Assembly: GCA_022545625.1 (NCBI GenBank)
Contig: JACZQS010000027.1
Location: 1-12,621, forward strand
Direction: 5' to 3'
Source of the DNA: Pseudomonadota bacterium
Lineage (GTDB): Bacteria > Pseudomonadota > Gammaproteobacteria > GCA-001735895
DNA length: 12,621 nt
The translations under genes and the position numbers were made by a program. The notes under the pieces are model-generated. The model saw nothing but the letters and a program-made list of their open reading frames with translations. It searched no databases and was not told the origin of the DNA. This document shows, one piece after another, positions 1 through 7,391 of the stretch. Numbering within the stretch: the stretch's first letter is position 1; every line of letters begins with the position of its first letter.

Positions 1-225
1 GTTCGATAGGCCTGGATTCGACAATCGTTGCATTGGATCGGGTAATTGAAGGTCATTGGTTACCCGGGTTAATACCAGCAGGTCGCTTACACCCCGGTCT
101 GCCAGAATATAGATTGTAGCCTTGCCCGGTATAAGCTCGAACGGGGGATTATCTCGCGGAAATACCTCGACCTTAACCCATAAAAATAATAGCCAGCGCA
201 AAATAGCTTGGATTCGGCGAATCAT
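1..225 (-). CDS. plsB: Glycerol-3-phosphate 1-O-acyltransferase, N-terminal part (cut by window edge)
   Basis: This is the first 75 codons of a minus-strand gene whose remainder lies left of the window. The ATG is at 225-223 and the frame stays open to base 1. The protein begins MIRRIQAILRWLLFLWVKVE. It then reads through a PGKATIYILADRGVSDLLVL segment and an LPDP motif, matching the E. coli PlsB N-terminus (there ...IMYVLP...ADLLTL...LPDP). PlsB acylates position 1 of glycerol-3-phosphate at the inner membrane, the first step of phospholipid synthesis. The acyltransferase HX4D motif would be further downstream and cannot be seen. The ribosome binding site is weak: a GGGA lies about 12 bases before the ATG. 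The gene is divergent from the hydrolase/OsmC gene. Identity rests on similarity over a short, less conserved region. Confidence 0.8.
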   Translation of the reverse strand, partial: MIRRIQAILRWLLFLWVKVEVFPRDNPPFELIPGKATIYILADRGVSDLLVLTRVTNDLQLPDPMQRLSNPGLSN

Positions 226-379
226 ATTTATATTTAATCCCGCAAATAATGAAAAATAAAATAACAGGGAACAGGGATTTTTCCCATCTTCTAAAACATA
301 ATCAAGCAGACTGCCAGGTTAGCTGAACTGTGGCATGATTAGCTGGTCACAGAAACATTTAAACACGAGGATAGTGGGC
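226..379. promoter_or_regulatory. Divergent intergenic region between plsB and the hydrolase/OsmC gene
   Basis: These 154 AT-rich bases must carry the 5' regions of two divergent genes. A small hairpin (GGGA, TTTT loop, TCCC) lies at 274-285, next to a CAGGGAA/CAGGGAT tandem at 265-278. No convincing -35/-10 pair was found on either strand, so individual promoters are not called. Confidence 0.3.
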
Positions 380-1606
380 ATGGCTAAAATCAAGCTTGAA
401 TTTGAAAACGATGCGGGCGAAATACTGGCAGGTCTGCTGGAAACGCCACCCGAAAACATCGGCGCTGCGCGTTACGCTATTTTTGCCCACTGCTTTACCT
501 GCGGCAAGGATATTGCAGCAGCATCCAGAATTAGCAGGGCGCTGGCAGCCCGCGGAATAGCGGTATTACGCTTTGACTTCACCGGGCTGGGTAGTAGCGA
601 CGGAGATTTTGCCAACAGTAATTTCTCGTCCAATGTACAGGACCTGATAGCGGCAGCGGCGAAACTTAAAGCCGATTATGCGGCGCCACAATTGCTGATT
701 GGCCATAGCCTGGGTGGTGCAGCGGTGTTAGCCGCAGCGCAGCAAATTGAATCAATCAGGGCGGTTGCGACAATAGGCTCACCGGCTACCGCAAAACATG
801 TTGAACACCTGTTCGAGGACGATGTGAATTTAATCGAGGAGCAGGGTGAGGCCTCGATAAATATCGGTGGAAGGCAATTCCTGATTAAAAAACAAATGCT
901 CGACGATATCAATCATTACAACTCAACCGCAGCGATCAAAAATCTGAATGCGGCGTTAATCGTGTTTCATTCGCCGATTGACAATATCGTTTCAATTGAT
1001 CAGGCAGCCGAGATATACCAGGCAGCCAGACATCCGAAAAGTTTTATCTCGCTGGACGATGCCGATCATTTGCTAAGCAAAGCCAAAGATGCCAATTATG
1101 TCGGCATCACACTTGCCGCCTGGGCAGGTCGATATCTTGAAATCGATGAACCCGACGATGCAACCAGGACTGGCGAACAACCGGCACTCGCAGCCGGCGA
1201 AGTTCTGGTCACTGAACTTGATAAAAAATTCTTGCGCGGAATGTTTAGTGATAGTCATCAATTGCTGGCCGATGAACCCGAGAAATACGGTGGTACGAAC
1301 CTGGGACCAACGCCCTACGATTTATTGCTGATGAGTCTAGGGGCCTGTACCTCGATGACCCTGCGAATGTATGCCAATCGGAAAAAAATGGCGGTGGAAG
1401 ATATCGAAGTAAAACTGGTTCACGAGCGAGTGCACGCCGAGGATTGCGTCGAATGCAATGACAATATTGAGCGCATTACCCGTTCGATTTCATTTAAAGG
1501 TGATCTCAGCGATGAACAGAAGGCTAGCCTAATGGCGATAGCAGACAAGTGCCCGGTGCATCGTACGCTGGAGAATAATCCGCAGATCGTTAGTGAGCTG
1601 GTGTAG
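380..1606 (+). CDS. Bifunctional alpha/beta-hydrolase and OsmC-family protein
   Basis: The ATG at 380 is preferred over the upstream ATG at 335 because an ACGAGG ribosome binding site lies at 365-370, giving 408 residues. Residues 1 to about 255 form an alpha/beta-hydrolase. They carry the nucleophile elbow GHSLGG (Ser110), Asp201 in HSPIDNIV and His230 in DADHLL, a complete Ser-Asp-His triad. Residues about 285-408 form an OsmC/Ohr-type domain with Cys323 (LGACTSMTLRMY) and Cys391 (KCPVHRTL), the redox cysteine pair typical of peroxide-reducing OsmC proteins. An extra CVEC pair is at 356-359. Such hydrolase-OsmC fusions are known in proteobacteria. The natural substrate is unknown; a hydroperoxide or thioester-linked compound is a guess. 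The gene is monocistronic and converges on the DUF3187 gene. Confidence 0.88.
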   Translation: MAKIKLEFENDAGEILAGLLETPPENIGAARYAIFAHCFTCGKDIAAASRISRALAARGIAVLRFDFTGLGSSDGDFANSNFSSNVQDLIAAAAKLKADYAAPQLLIGHSLGGAAVLAAAQQIESIRAVATIGSPATAKHVEHLFEDDVNLIEEQGEASINIGGRQFLIKKQMLDDINHYNSTAAIKNLNAALIVFHSPIDNIVSIDQAAEIYQAARHPKSFISLDDADHLLSKAKDANYVGITLAAWAGRYLEIDEPDDATRTGEQPALAAGEVLVTELDKKFLRGMFSDSHQLLADEPEKYGGTNLGPTPYDLLLMSLGACTSMTLRMYANRKKMAVEDIEVKLVHERVHAEDCVECNDNIERITRSISFKGDLSDEQKASLMAIADKCPVHRTLENNPQIVSELV

Positions 1607-1668
1607 GTTGGTCGATAGGAACTTGCCGGCTACTCAACAGTTGATGATTTAACAGGGCCGCCTTGAGG

Positions 1669-2652
1669 TTAATCACGGCTGCTGAGTCTTATTCCAAAAG
1701 TAATATCCGGTGCTGAACCCGAATAAATATCTTCGGAAAAAAACAGGTCGAGATTATGATTTTCGATCCAGTTTCTGAATTTCAGGCCTACTTGCACTTG
1801 CAACGAATTTCCAAACGCCTTCAGTTCGCTATCCTTTATCAGTGCTGAATGCATATCAAACTGAAGGATTCCGGTAATATTTGCATTGAAGTCGTGTTCG
1901 GCTCCCAGTTGCGCTACCCAGGTACCTGCATTTAGCTGTCCACCTAGCTGCCCACCCTTGCCGAGTCGACTATAGGCTATCAGGCCATATAGTTCTGTCA
2001 TTTCTGTTACTGAACGCTGGTGAACCAACCAAAGTGCCACGTCGATTGCTTCGTTTCCCGAGTTAGTTTCGATCGAACCGGTTGGCAACTCGATCCCGGC
2101 CGAAATTTCGGTGGATTGCTTTTCATCACCTGCCAGGCGATACGACAGTGCTACCTCGATATCGCCTATATCGTTAGTCGAGCTGTCTTGCAAAAAGACT
2201 GTCTGGCCATTGTTGATATATTCAATATTCAACTGGTCATTTGGGTTCGACTTTCGCCCACCATCGGACAATCCAAAAAAATCATGCCAGCCTTCGATCA
2301 AGCCGTCGAGTGAGCCGCCCTGGTTGAAAATTAACGGGATTTTTGTACTCAATCTCCAGTCGTTTTGCTGGTAGGCAATTGCGAATTCAAAACGGTAGCT
2401 CTCGGCGTCAATCACCAGGGTCTCATTATTGACGCTTTCGGTCTGAAACGTGTTAGTGATAAATAGTGAATTCGAATATTGCCAACCGGGTTGAGATGCA
2501 AATCCCAGAGTCGGCAGGTAGTAGGGTTGTAGTATCGGGTTTTGGTCCCTAGTCGGTAGCCCGATGGTCGATGCGGCAACATGATAGGAATTGGCCAGTA
2601 GGACCAGCCAGGCAAACAGGATTAATGGTTTACACTTAATCGTAAATGCCAT
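1669..2652 (-). CDS. Secreted DUF3187-type protein, likely outer-membrane associated
   Basis: The 327-residue protein has an N-terminal signal peptide: a basic start (MAFTIKCK), a hydrophobic core (LILFAWLVLLA) and a plausible signal peptidase I site near Ala27 (HVAAS). The mature part is rich in Gln, Asn, Ser and alternating polar/hydrophobic stretches, such as LSTKIPLIFN, ISAGIELPTGS and LQVQVGLKF, which suggests a beta-rich or beta-barrel envelope protein. The start (IGLPTRDQNPILQPYYLP) and overall pattern fit the uncharacterised DUF3187 family of gammaproteobacteria, recalled rather than searched. The ATG lies inside prfC (17-base overlap). No Shine-Dalgarno sequence is seen before it, so translation is probably coupled to prfC termination. 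No function is known. Confidence 0.72.
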   Translation of the reverse strand: MAFTIKCKPLILFAWLVLLANSYHVAASTIGLPTRDQNPILQPYYLPTLGFASQPGWQYSNSLFITNTFQTESVNNETLVIDAESYRFEFAIAYQQNDWRLSTKIPLIFNQGGSLDGLIEGWHDFFGLSDGGRKSNPNDQLNIEYINNGQTVFLQDSSTNDIGDIEVALSYRLAGDEKQSTEISAGIELPTGSIETNSGNEAIDVALWLVHQRSVTEMTELYGLIAYSRLGKGGQLGGQLNAGTWVAQLGAEHDFNANITGILQFDMHSALIKDSELKAFGNSLQVQVGLKFRNWIENHNLDLFFSEDIYSGSAPDITFGIRLSSRD

Positions 2653-4225
2653 GTTCGCGCGTGGCGAGGAATTCGATTTCAGGCCAGCGTTCCTGTGTCA
2701 TGGCTAGATTGACCCGCGAGGGAGCCACGTAGGCCAGATCTCCAGCATGATCGAGTGCGAGATTGTTGCGAACCTTATTTTTAAATTCATCCAGTTTTTT
2801 CTCATCACTACAGGTAATCCAACGTGCGGTACTAACATTAACCGCTTCAAATTCGCAGTCGACACCATATTCGTCCTTGAGGCGGTGTGCCACCACTTCG
2901 AATTGCAACACACCGACCGCGCCCAGAACCAGGTCGTTATTCGCAACAGGCCTGAATAGCTGGGTAGCGCCTTCTTCGCACAGCTGCATTAAACCCTTAA
3001 GCAGGGCCTTCATCTTCAGCGGATCTTTCAGGCGCGCGCGTCGAAATAGCTCGGGTGCAAAATTAGGAATACCGGTAAAAGCGAGATCCTCTCCCATGGT
3101 AAAGGTATCACCGATACGAATCGTACCGTGATTATGAATGCCGATAATGTCGCCTGTATAGGCTTCCTCTACATGGCTGCGATCGGCAGCCATGAATGTG
3201 AGTGCGTCGGGTATCTTCACGTCTTTCTTGATTCGCACGTGTTTTACTTTCATACCCCGGGTGTACTTGCCCGAACAAATTCGCATAAAGGCGATACGAT
3301 CACGGTGTTGTTTATCCATGTTCGCCTGAATTTTAAACACAAACCCGGTTAGTTCGTCCTCGACGGGTTGTATAGTTCGGGTTCGAGTTGGGCGTGCCAT
3401 CGGCGGCGGAGCGTAGTCTTCGAAAGCATCGAGCAATTCGGCTATACCAAAGTTGTTAATCGCCGAGCCAAAAAATACCGGCGTTAATTCGCCCCTGAGA
3501 TAACTATCGATGTCAAATTCGTTCGATGCTCCGCGTACCAGCTCGATTTCTTCACGAAAATCTGCAGCCGTAGGGCCCAGTATCTCATCCAGCCGCGGGT
3601 TATCGAGACCCTTGATGACTTCACCCGATGATACCTTTTCGGCTTCGCTGGCCGAAAATAAATGTACCGAATCGTTTCGCAGGTGAAAAACGCCCTTCAA
3701 CTGCTTGCCCATGCCAATCGGCCAGGTAATCGGCGCGCAACGTATTTTCAATATGTCTTCCACCTCATCCATCAGTTCAATCGGATCGCGCCCTTCACGG
3801 TCGAGTTTATTGATAAAGGTGATGATCGGCGTATCGCGCAGGCGACAAACATCCATTAGCTTGATAGTTCGCTCTTCGACACCCTTGGCACAATCGATCA
3901 CCATCAGCGCCGAATCAACAGCGGTTAAAGTGCGATAGGTATCCTCGGAGAAATCCTCGTGTCCCGGCGTGTCGAGCAAGTTTATAATGCATTCCTTATA
4001 GGGGAACTGCATCACCGACGAGGTCACTGAGATACCACGTTGTTTCTCCAGTTCCATCCAGTCCGAGGTGGCATGTCGTGCGGCTTTCCTGCTTTTAATC
4101 GTACCCGCCATCTGAATAGCCTTGCCAAAAAGTAATAACTTTTCAGTCACCGTGGTTTTGCCGGCATCCGGGTGTGAAATGATCGCGAAAGTGCGACGCC
4201 GGCGCATTTCGTCTATATCAGACAT
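2636..4225 (-). CDS. prfC: Peptide chain release factor 3 (RF3), GTPase
   Basis: RF3 is a translational GTPase that removes RF1/RF2 from the ribosome after peptide release. With the ATG at 4225-4223 the protein has 529 residues, the length of E. coli RF3. The frame is also open from a TTG one codon upstream, which is less likely. The G domain is complete: P-loop HPDAGKTT (residues 18-25), DTPGHEDF (85-92) and NKLD (139-142). The switch region near residue 60 contains the conserved KQRGISVTSSVMQF stretch. The C-terminal half has the RF3-typical FVFKIQANMD and VGVLQFEVVAHRLKDEYGV segments. Only a weak GAG lies upstream of the start. The palindromic element at 4272-4588 ends 46 bases before the start codon, so prfC is transcribed either through that element or from an unseen promoter. 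The 3' end overlaps the DUF3187 gene. Confidence 0.97.
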   Translation of the reverse strand: MSDIDEMRRRRTFAIISHPDAGKTTVTEKLLLFGKAIQMAGTIKSRKAARHATSDWMELEKQRGISVTSSVMQFPYKECIINLLDTPGHEDFSEDTYRTLTAVDSALMVIDCAKGVEERTIKLMDVCRLRDTPIITFINKLDREGRDPIELMDEVEDILKIRCAPITWPIGMGKQLKGVFHLRNDSVHLFSASEAEKVSSGEVIKGLDNPRLDEILGPTAADFREEIELVRGASNEFDIDSYLRGELTPVFFGSAINNFGIAELLDAFEDYAPPPMARPTRTRTIQPVEDELTGFVFKIQANMDKQHRDRIAFMRICSGKYTRGMKVKHVRIKKDVKIPDALTFMAADRSHVEEAYTGDIIGIHNHGTIRIGDTFTMGEDLAFTGIPNFAPELFRRARLKDPLKMKALLKGLMQLCEEGATQLFRPVANNDLVLGAVGVLQFEVVAHRLKDEYGVDCEFEAVNVSTARWITCSDEKKLDEFKNKVRNNLALDHAGDLAYVAPSRVNLAMTQERWPEIEFLATREHGIYD

Positions 4226-4303
4226 CAAAATTTACTCATTTGATCGATGCAGCAGTTAACTTTTTGACTCAAGGGGGTCTCTATTAATTCGGATTTTTTC
4301 GTG

Positions 4304-4349
4304 GCAGGCTTTCGCTCCTGCAAAGCCTGCATACATGCCATCCATGGCA
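4304..4349. repeat. Left two-hairpin module of the palindromic element
   Basis: The first hairpin has a perfect 9-bp stem (GCAGGCTTT at 4304-4312 with AAAGCCTGC at 4322-4330) and the loop CGCTCCTGC. The second, after a short ATACA linker, is TGCCA-TCCA-TGGCA (4336-4349), followed by ATAAG. The same order occurs in inverted orientation at 4502-4545 with different stem sequences. Confidence 0.8.
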
Positions 4350-4501
4350 ATAAGAGCAAGGAGCCGGAGCGAAGCGGAGACAACAGCCGAAGGCTGGCCC
4401 GCAGGGCGAGGGCGAAGCCCGAGTAACCACCGCGCGCAGAACCGCAGTGTATATGAAATACATGAGGATCGACCGGGCTGGCGCACCAGCACGGTGCTTA
4501 T

Positions 4502-4545
4502 GTACAGGATGTACGGTATGCCGATTTTGCAGGAGCAAAAATCGG
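4502..4545. repeat. Right two-hairpin module of the palindromic element (inverted)
   Basis: The module holds GTACA-GGA-TGTAC at 4502-4514 and an 8-bp stem (CCGATTTT at 4521-4528 with AAAATCGG at 4538-4545) around the loop GCAGGAGCA. Read on the minus strand it follows the left module: stem, GCTCCTGC loop, stem, CATAC linker, stem, TCC loop, stem, ATAAG. The loop bases GCAGGAGC (4529-4536) are perfectly complementary to GCTCCTGC in the left loop (4314-4321). Confidence 0.8.
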
Positions 4546-4587
4546 TAACGCCGCAATCGCGGAAAAAGACAATTAATAGAGACCCCC

Positions 4588-5043
4588 TCAGGGAATTTGT
4601 TTGGCGAAGAGTAGTGCGTCTTCCTTACCGTTCGGCGCCGGATAATAATCTTTTCGGCATCCTATTTCATTAAATCCGGCTGAACTATAACAATTAATTG
4701 CACGGATGTTACTCGGTCGCACCTCCAGCATCATTATTTGCGCACGCTTGTTACGCGCAATATTTAGCAGAAACTGAATAAATTGTTTGCCTATGCCCTT
4801 ACCCTGGTGATTTCTGGTCACCGAGAGATTTAATATATGGCTTTCACCGGCTGCTATGCTAATTACTGCATGCGCGACGATTGTATTTCCGAGGTGTGCT
4901 AACCAGCAGTCGTAGCCAACGCGAATACAGTCCTTGAAAATTCGGTCGGTCCATGGAAACTGGTACACCTCGTTTTCAAGTTGTATCACGGCACTGATGT
5001 CCTCGAGTGCCATCTGCCGAAATGTCAGTTCGCTATCAGTCAT
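4588..5043 (-). CDS. rimI: Ribosomal protein bS18-alanine N-acetyltransferase
   Basis: A 151-residue GNAT-fold enzyme (E. coli RimI has 148) that acetylates the N-terminal alanine of ribosomal protein S18 using acetyl-CoA. Family signatures are visible. FPW lies at 29-31. The acetyl-CoA loop RNHQGKGIG is at 77-85. LEVRPSN (106-112) contains Glu107, equivalent to the E. coli general base Glu103, and Tyr119 in INCYSSAGF matches the E. coli general acid Tyr115. The RKDYYPAPNGKEDALLF ending is RimI-typical. The ATG overlaps the stop of the uracil-DNA glycosylase gene (ATGA, 5040-5043), indicating translational coupling. Its own TGA (4590-4588) shares one base with the inverted repeat of the following element, so the gene ends exactly at the element border. 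The C-terminus is intact. Confidence 0.93.
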   Translation of the reverse strand: MTDSELTFRQMALEDISAVIQLENEVYQFPWTDRIFKDCIRVGYDCWLAHLGNTIVAHAVISIAAGESHILNLSVTRNHQGKGIGKQFIQFLLNIARNKRAQIMMLEVRPSNIRAINCYSSAGFNEIGCRKDYYPAPNGKEDALLFAKQIP

Positions 5044-5780
5044 AGACCTAGCATTTTATGCAGGATCTTCATGTCGTTCCAGACTATCGATTTAGCCGAT
5101 GGGTTACGCAGCAAATAAGCAGGATGATAGGTGACTTTAAGCGGAATATCTGAACCTGGTAGCTGGTGAACTTGATCGATTAGTTTGCCCACCGGGCTGG
5201 TACTATTGAGCAAATGATGGGCGGAAATTCTACCCACTGCGAGGATCACCCGGGGTGCGATATGCTTGATCTGGGCCTGCAGAAAGGACTCGCAGGCCTG
5301 CACCTCGTTAGAATGCGGGTCGCGATTATTAGGTGGCCGACATTTGACTATATTGGTGATAAACACCTGCGATCTTGATAACCCGATCGCCAACAACATC
5401 TTGTCGAGTAATTGCCCGGAGCGACCGACAAAGGGTTCACCCCTGAGGTCTTCCTCGTGGCCCGGACCTTCACCGATGATCATTAGCCCGGCCTGCTGAC
5501 TACCTACCCCGGGAACCTTCTGGGTACAATTCTGGGATAACTCGCAAGCCTCGCACTGATGTATCGATCGGGTAATATTGTCCCAGGTATCGAGTTTAGG
5601 CGGAGCAGGTGCCTCGACTACAGGAATTTCCTGCCTATCTTGCCTGGTGATCTCCTCTGTTCTCACCCCGATACTCTCAACCGCAGGGACAACTTCCAGA
5701 GCAGGCTTTCCAGCGGATCGCCCGACCCACTGTTGTATCCCAATTCCCTTCAGACAATGTTGTTGCCGAGGAGTTAGCAT
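5040..5780 (-). CDS. Family 4 (iron-sulfur) uracil-DNA glycosylase
   Basis: The 246-residue enzyme removes uracil from DNA to start base excision repair. Four cysteines fit the 4Fe-4S ligands of family 4: Cys76 and Cys79 (QCEACELSQNC), Cys147 (VKCRPPNNRDP) and Cys163 (QACESF). The active-site motif GEGPGHEED is at 103-111, GEPFVGRSGQLLDKML follows, and the DNA-binding loop HPAYLLRNP is at 219-227. Residues 1-25 (RQQHCLKGIGIQQWVGR) resemble the N-terminal extension of proteobacterial members. Residues about 26-64 are a low-complexity linker rich in Pro, Val and Glu. It starts 6 bases after the leuA stop with no clear ribosome binding site, and its stop overlaps the rimI start. It therefore looks co-transcribed and coupled with leuA and rimI, although DNA repair is unrelated to leucine synthesis. 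Confidence 0.93.
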   Translation of the reverse strand: MLTPRQQHCLKGIGIQQWVGRSAGKPALEVVPAVESIGVRTEEITRQDRQEIPVVEAPAPPKLDTWDNITRSIHQCEACELSQNCTQKVPGVGSQQAGLMIIGEGPGHEEDLRGEPFVGRSGQLLDKMLLAIGLSRSQVFITNIVKCRPPNNRDPHSNEVQACESFLQAQIKHIAPRVILAVGRISAHHLLNSTSPVGKLIDQVHQLPGSDIPLKVTYHPAYLLRNPSAKSIVWNDMKILHKMLGL

Positions 5781-5786
5781 GGGTGG

Positions 5787-7334
5787 TTAAACATCACCCG
5801 TTTGCGGATGGGTTCTGCCGGAATTATTGATGACCTTGTTCAGCGCGTTGATATAAGACTTCGCCGAAGCGATCACAATATCGGTATCCGCCCCCTGGCC
5901 ATTGACAATATACCCGTCTTTTTCGACCCGAACGGTTACTTCGCCCTGCGAATCGGTACCGGTAGTAATTGCATTGACCGAATATAACTGCAAGTTCACC
6001 CCGGTAGCAGTGATCTTTTCTATCGCCTTGAAGCAGGCATCTACCGGGCCATCGCCGGCAGATTCTGCCTTCTGCTCTTTACCATTGATGTTTAAAGTCA
6101 TGGTGGCATTGGGTGTCTCACCAGTTTCACAGCAGACCCGTAAAGACACCAGTTTGATCGATTCGTTTTCAGTATCGAGGGCGGATTCGGTCACCAGTGC
6201 CTGTAAATCCTCGTCGAAGATATCGTGTTTCTTATCGGCCAGGGTTTTGAATCGGATAAATACTTCATTGAGTTCCTGTTCCGATGAAAAATCGATATTT
6301 AATTCTGTCATACGGGTCTTGAAAGCGTTTCGACCCGAGTGTTTACCCAGCACCAGTCTATTCGTCGCCCATCCCACGTCCTGTGGACGCATGATTTCGT
6401 AGGTTTCACGTGATTTGAGCACGCCGTCCTGGTGAATTCCGGACTCGTGGGCAAATGCGTTGGCACCGACAATCGCCTTGTTCGGCTGCACGTTAAATCC
6501 AGTAATGCCTGCGACCAGCTTGGAACAGGTCAGGATTTGTGTGGTATCCAGAGTGGAGTCACAGGGAAACGCATCCTTGCGTGTGCGTACCGCCATGATT
6601 ATCTCTTCCAGCGAGGCATTGCCTGCGCGTTCACCGAGACCATTAATGGTGCATTCCACCTGACGAGCACCGGCCAATACCGCGGACAGGGAATTCGCAA
6701 CCGCAAGGCCCAGGTCATTGTGGCAGTGGACCGAGAAAACTGCCTTGTCCGAATTCGGTACACGCTCGATTAACTGCTTAATCAATTCACCGAACTGGTG
6801 TGGAATGTTATATCCGACGGTATCCGGAATATTGATCGTAGTGGCACCCTCGGCGATCACCGCCTCGATAATTCGACATAAAAAATCAGGCTCGGAGCGC
6901 CCGGCGTCTTCGGGTGAGAACTCGATGTTGTCAGTATAGGCACGCGCCATACGAACGGCCTTCACCGCGGCTTCGACTACTTCATCGGGGGTCATCCGCA
7001 GCTTGTGTTTCATGTGAATGGGCGAAGTTGCCAGGAAGGTATGAATGCGCCCCGAATTGGCCGGTTTGATCGCTTCACCGGCGCGTTCTATATCTTTTTT
7101 TACAGCGCGTGCGAGGCCACAAACCGTGCTGTCCCGGACTATCTCGGCCACCGCCTTCACGGCTTCAAAGTCGCCGTCACTGGCGATCGGAAAACCGGCC
7201 TCGATAATATCAACCTTCATCGCCTCCAGGGCGCGGGCAATACGAATTTTTTCGTCCCTGGTCATCGACGCGCCCGGGCTTTGTTCGCCGTCGCGAAGCG
7301 TGGTGTCGAATATGATTAATTTTTCTTTATCCAT
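5787..7334 (-). CDS. leuA: 2-isopropylmalate synthase
   Basis: The enzyme condenses acetyl-CoA with 2-ketoisovalerate, the first committed step of leucine synthesis. At 515 residues it is close to E. coli LeuA (523). The TIM-barrel domain starts with FDTTLRDGEQSPGASMT (9-25), where Asp10 is a metal ligand. HCHNDLG (203-209) supplies the metal-binding histidines, and NGLGERAGNASLEEI (231-245) is diagnostic. After about residue 390 comes the LeuA regulatory domain with the allosteric leucine site (ESIKLVSLRVCCETG, ATMTLNINGKE, SAGDGPVDACFKAIEKITG-like region). The ATG at 7334 has only a weak GAG ribosome binding site. It follows a 34-codon leucine-rich leader ORF by 78 bases, so leucine probably controls both expression and activity. 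The uracil-DNA glycosylase gene follows after 6 bases. Confidence 0.97.
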   Translation of the reverse strand: MDKEKLIIFDTTLRDGEQSPGASMTRDEKIRIARALEAMKVDIIEAGFPIASDGDFEAVKAVAEIVRDSTVCGLARAVKKDIERAGEAIKPANSGRIHTFLATSPIHMKHKLRMTPDEVVEAAVKAVRMARAYTDNIEFSPEDAGRSEPDFLCRIIEAVIAEGATTINIPDTVGYNIPHQFGELIKQLIERVPNSDKAVFSVHCHNDLGLAVANSLSAVLAGARQVECTINGLGERAGNASLEEIIMAVRTRKDAFPCDSTLDTTQILTCSKLVAGITGFNVQPNKAIVGANAFAHESGIHQDGVLKSRETYEIMRPQDVGWATNRLVLGKHSGRNAFKTRMTELNIDFSSEQELNEVFIRFKTLADKKHDIFDEDLQALVTESALDTENESIKLVSLRVCCETGETPNATMTLNINGKEQKAESAGDGPVDACFKAIEKITATGVNLQLYSVNAITTGTDSQGEVTVRVEKDGYIVNGQGADTDIVIASAKSYINALNKVINNSGRTHPQTGDV

Positions 7335-7391
7335 TGCTAACTCATTTTACTGAAATCTTTAATAGGAGTGTAATTATTCACGTTTGCCCTC

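Larger units (their letters stand above)
4272..4588. mobile_element. MITE-like palindromic repeat element with 18-bp terminal inverted repeats
   Basis: Bases 4272-4289 (AGGGGGTCTCTATTAATT) are the exact reverse complement of 4571-4588. Between them lie about 280 bases without a credible gene. They are packed with small perfect palindromes: 4304-4330, 4336-4349, 4384-4396 (CAGCC-GAA-GGCTG), 4410-4420 (GGGC-GAA-GCCC), 4448-4462, 4477-4490 (GCTGG-CGCA-CCAGC), 4502-4514 and 4521-4545. The flanks TCAA (4269-4272) and TCAG (4588-4591) may be a degraded target duplication, but this is weak. The structure fits a non-autonomous inverted-repeat element; I cannot name the family. It fills nearly all of the 362-base rimI-prfC gap. 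The remaining 4226-4271 is the prfC 5' leader, with no promoter recognised. Confidence 0.75.

Noticed and set aside
1607..1668. Bidirectional terminator between the convergent hydrolase/OsmC and DUF3187 genes
   Set aside because: Only a very short TCAAC/GTTGA palindrome without flanking T-tracts is present, so a terminator cannot be supported.
4256..4673. Several open frames of 78-112 codons on both strands around the palindromic element
   Set aside because: They lie within inverted-repeat DNA, are Arg/Ser/Pro-rich and unlike any protein, and overlap each other and rimI. The structure of the DNA explains them.
5902..6402. 166-codon plus-strand open frame
   Set aside because: It is antisense to the leuA regulatory domain and has Ser-rich shadow composition with no domain.
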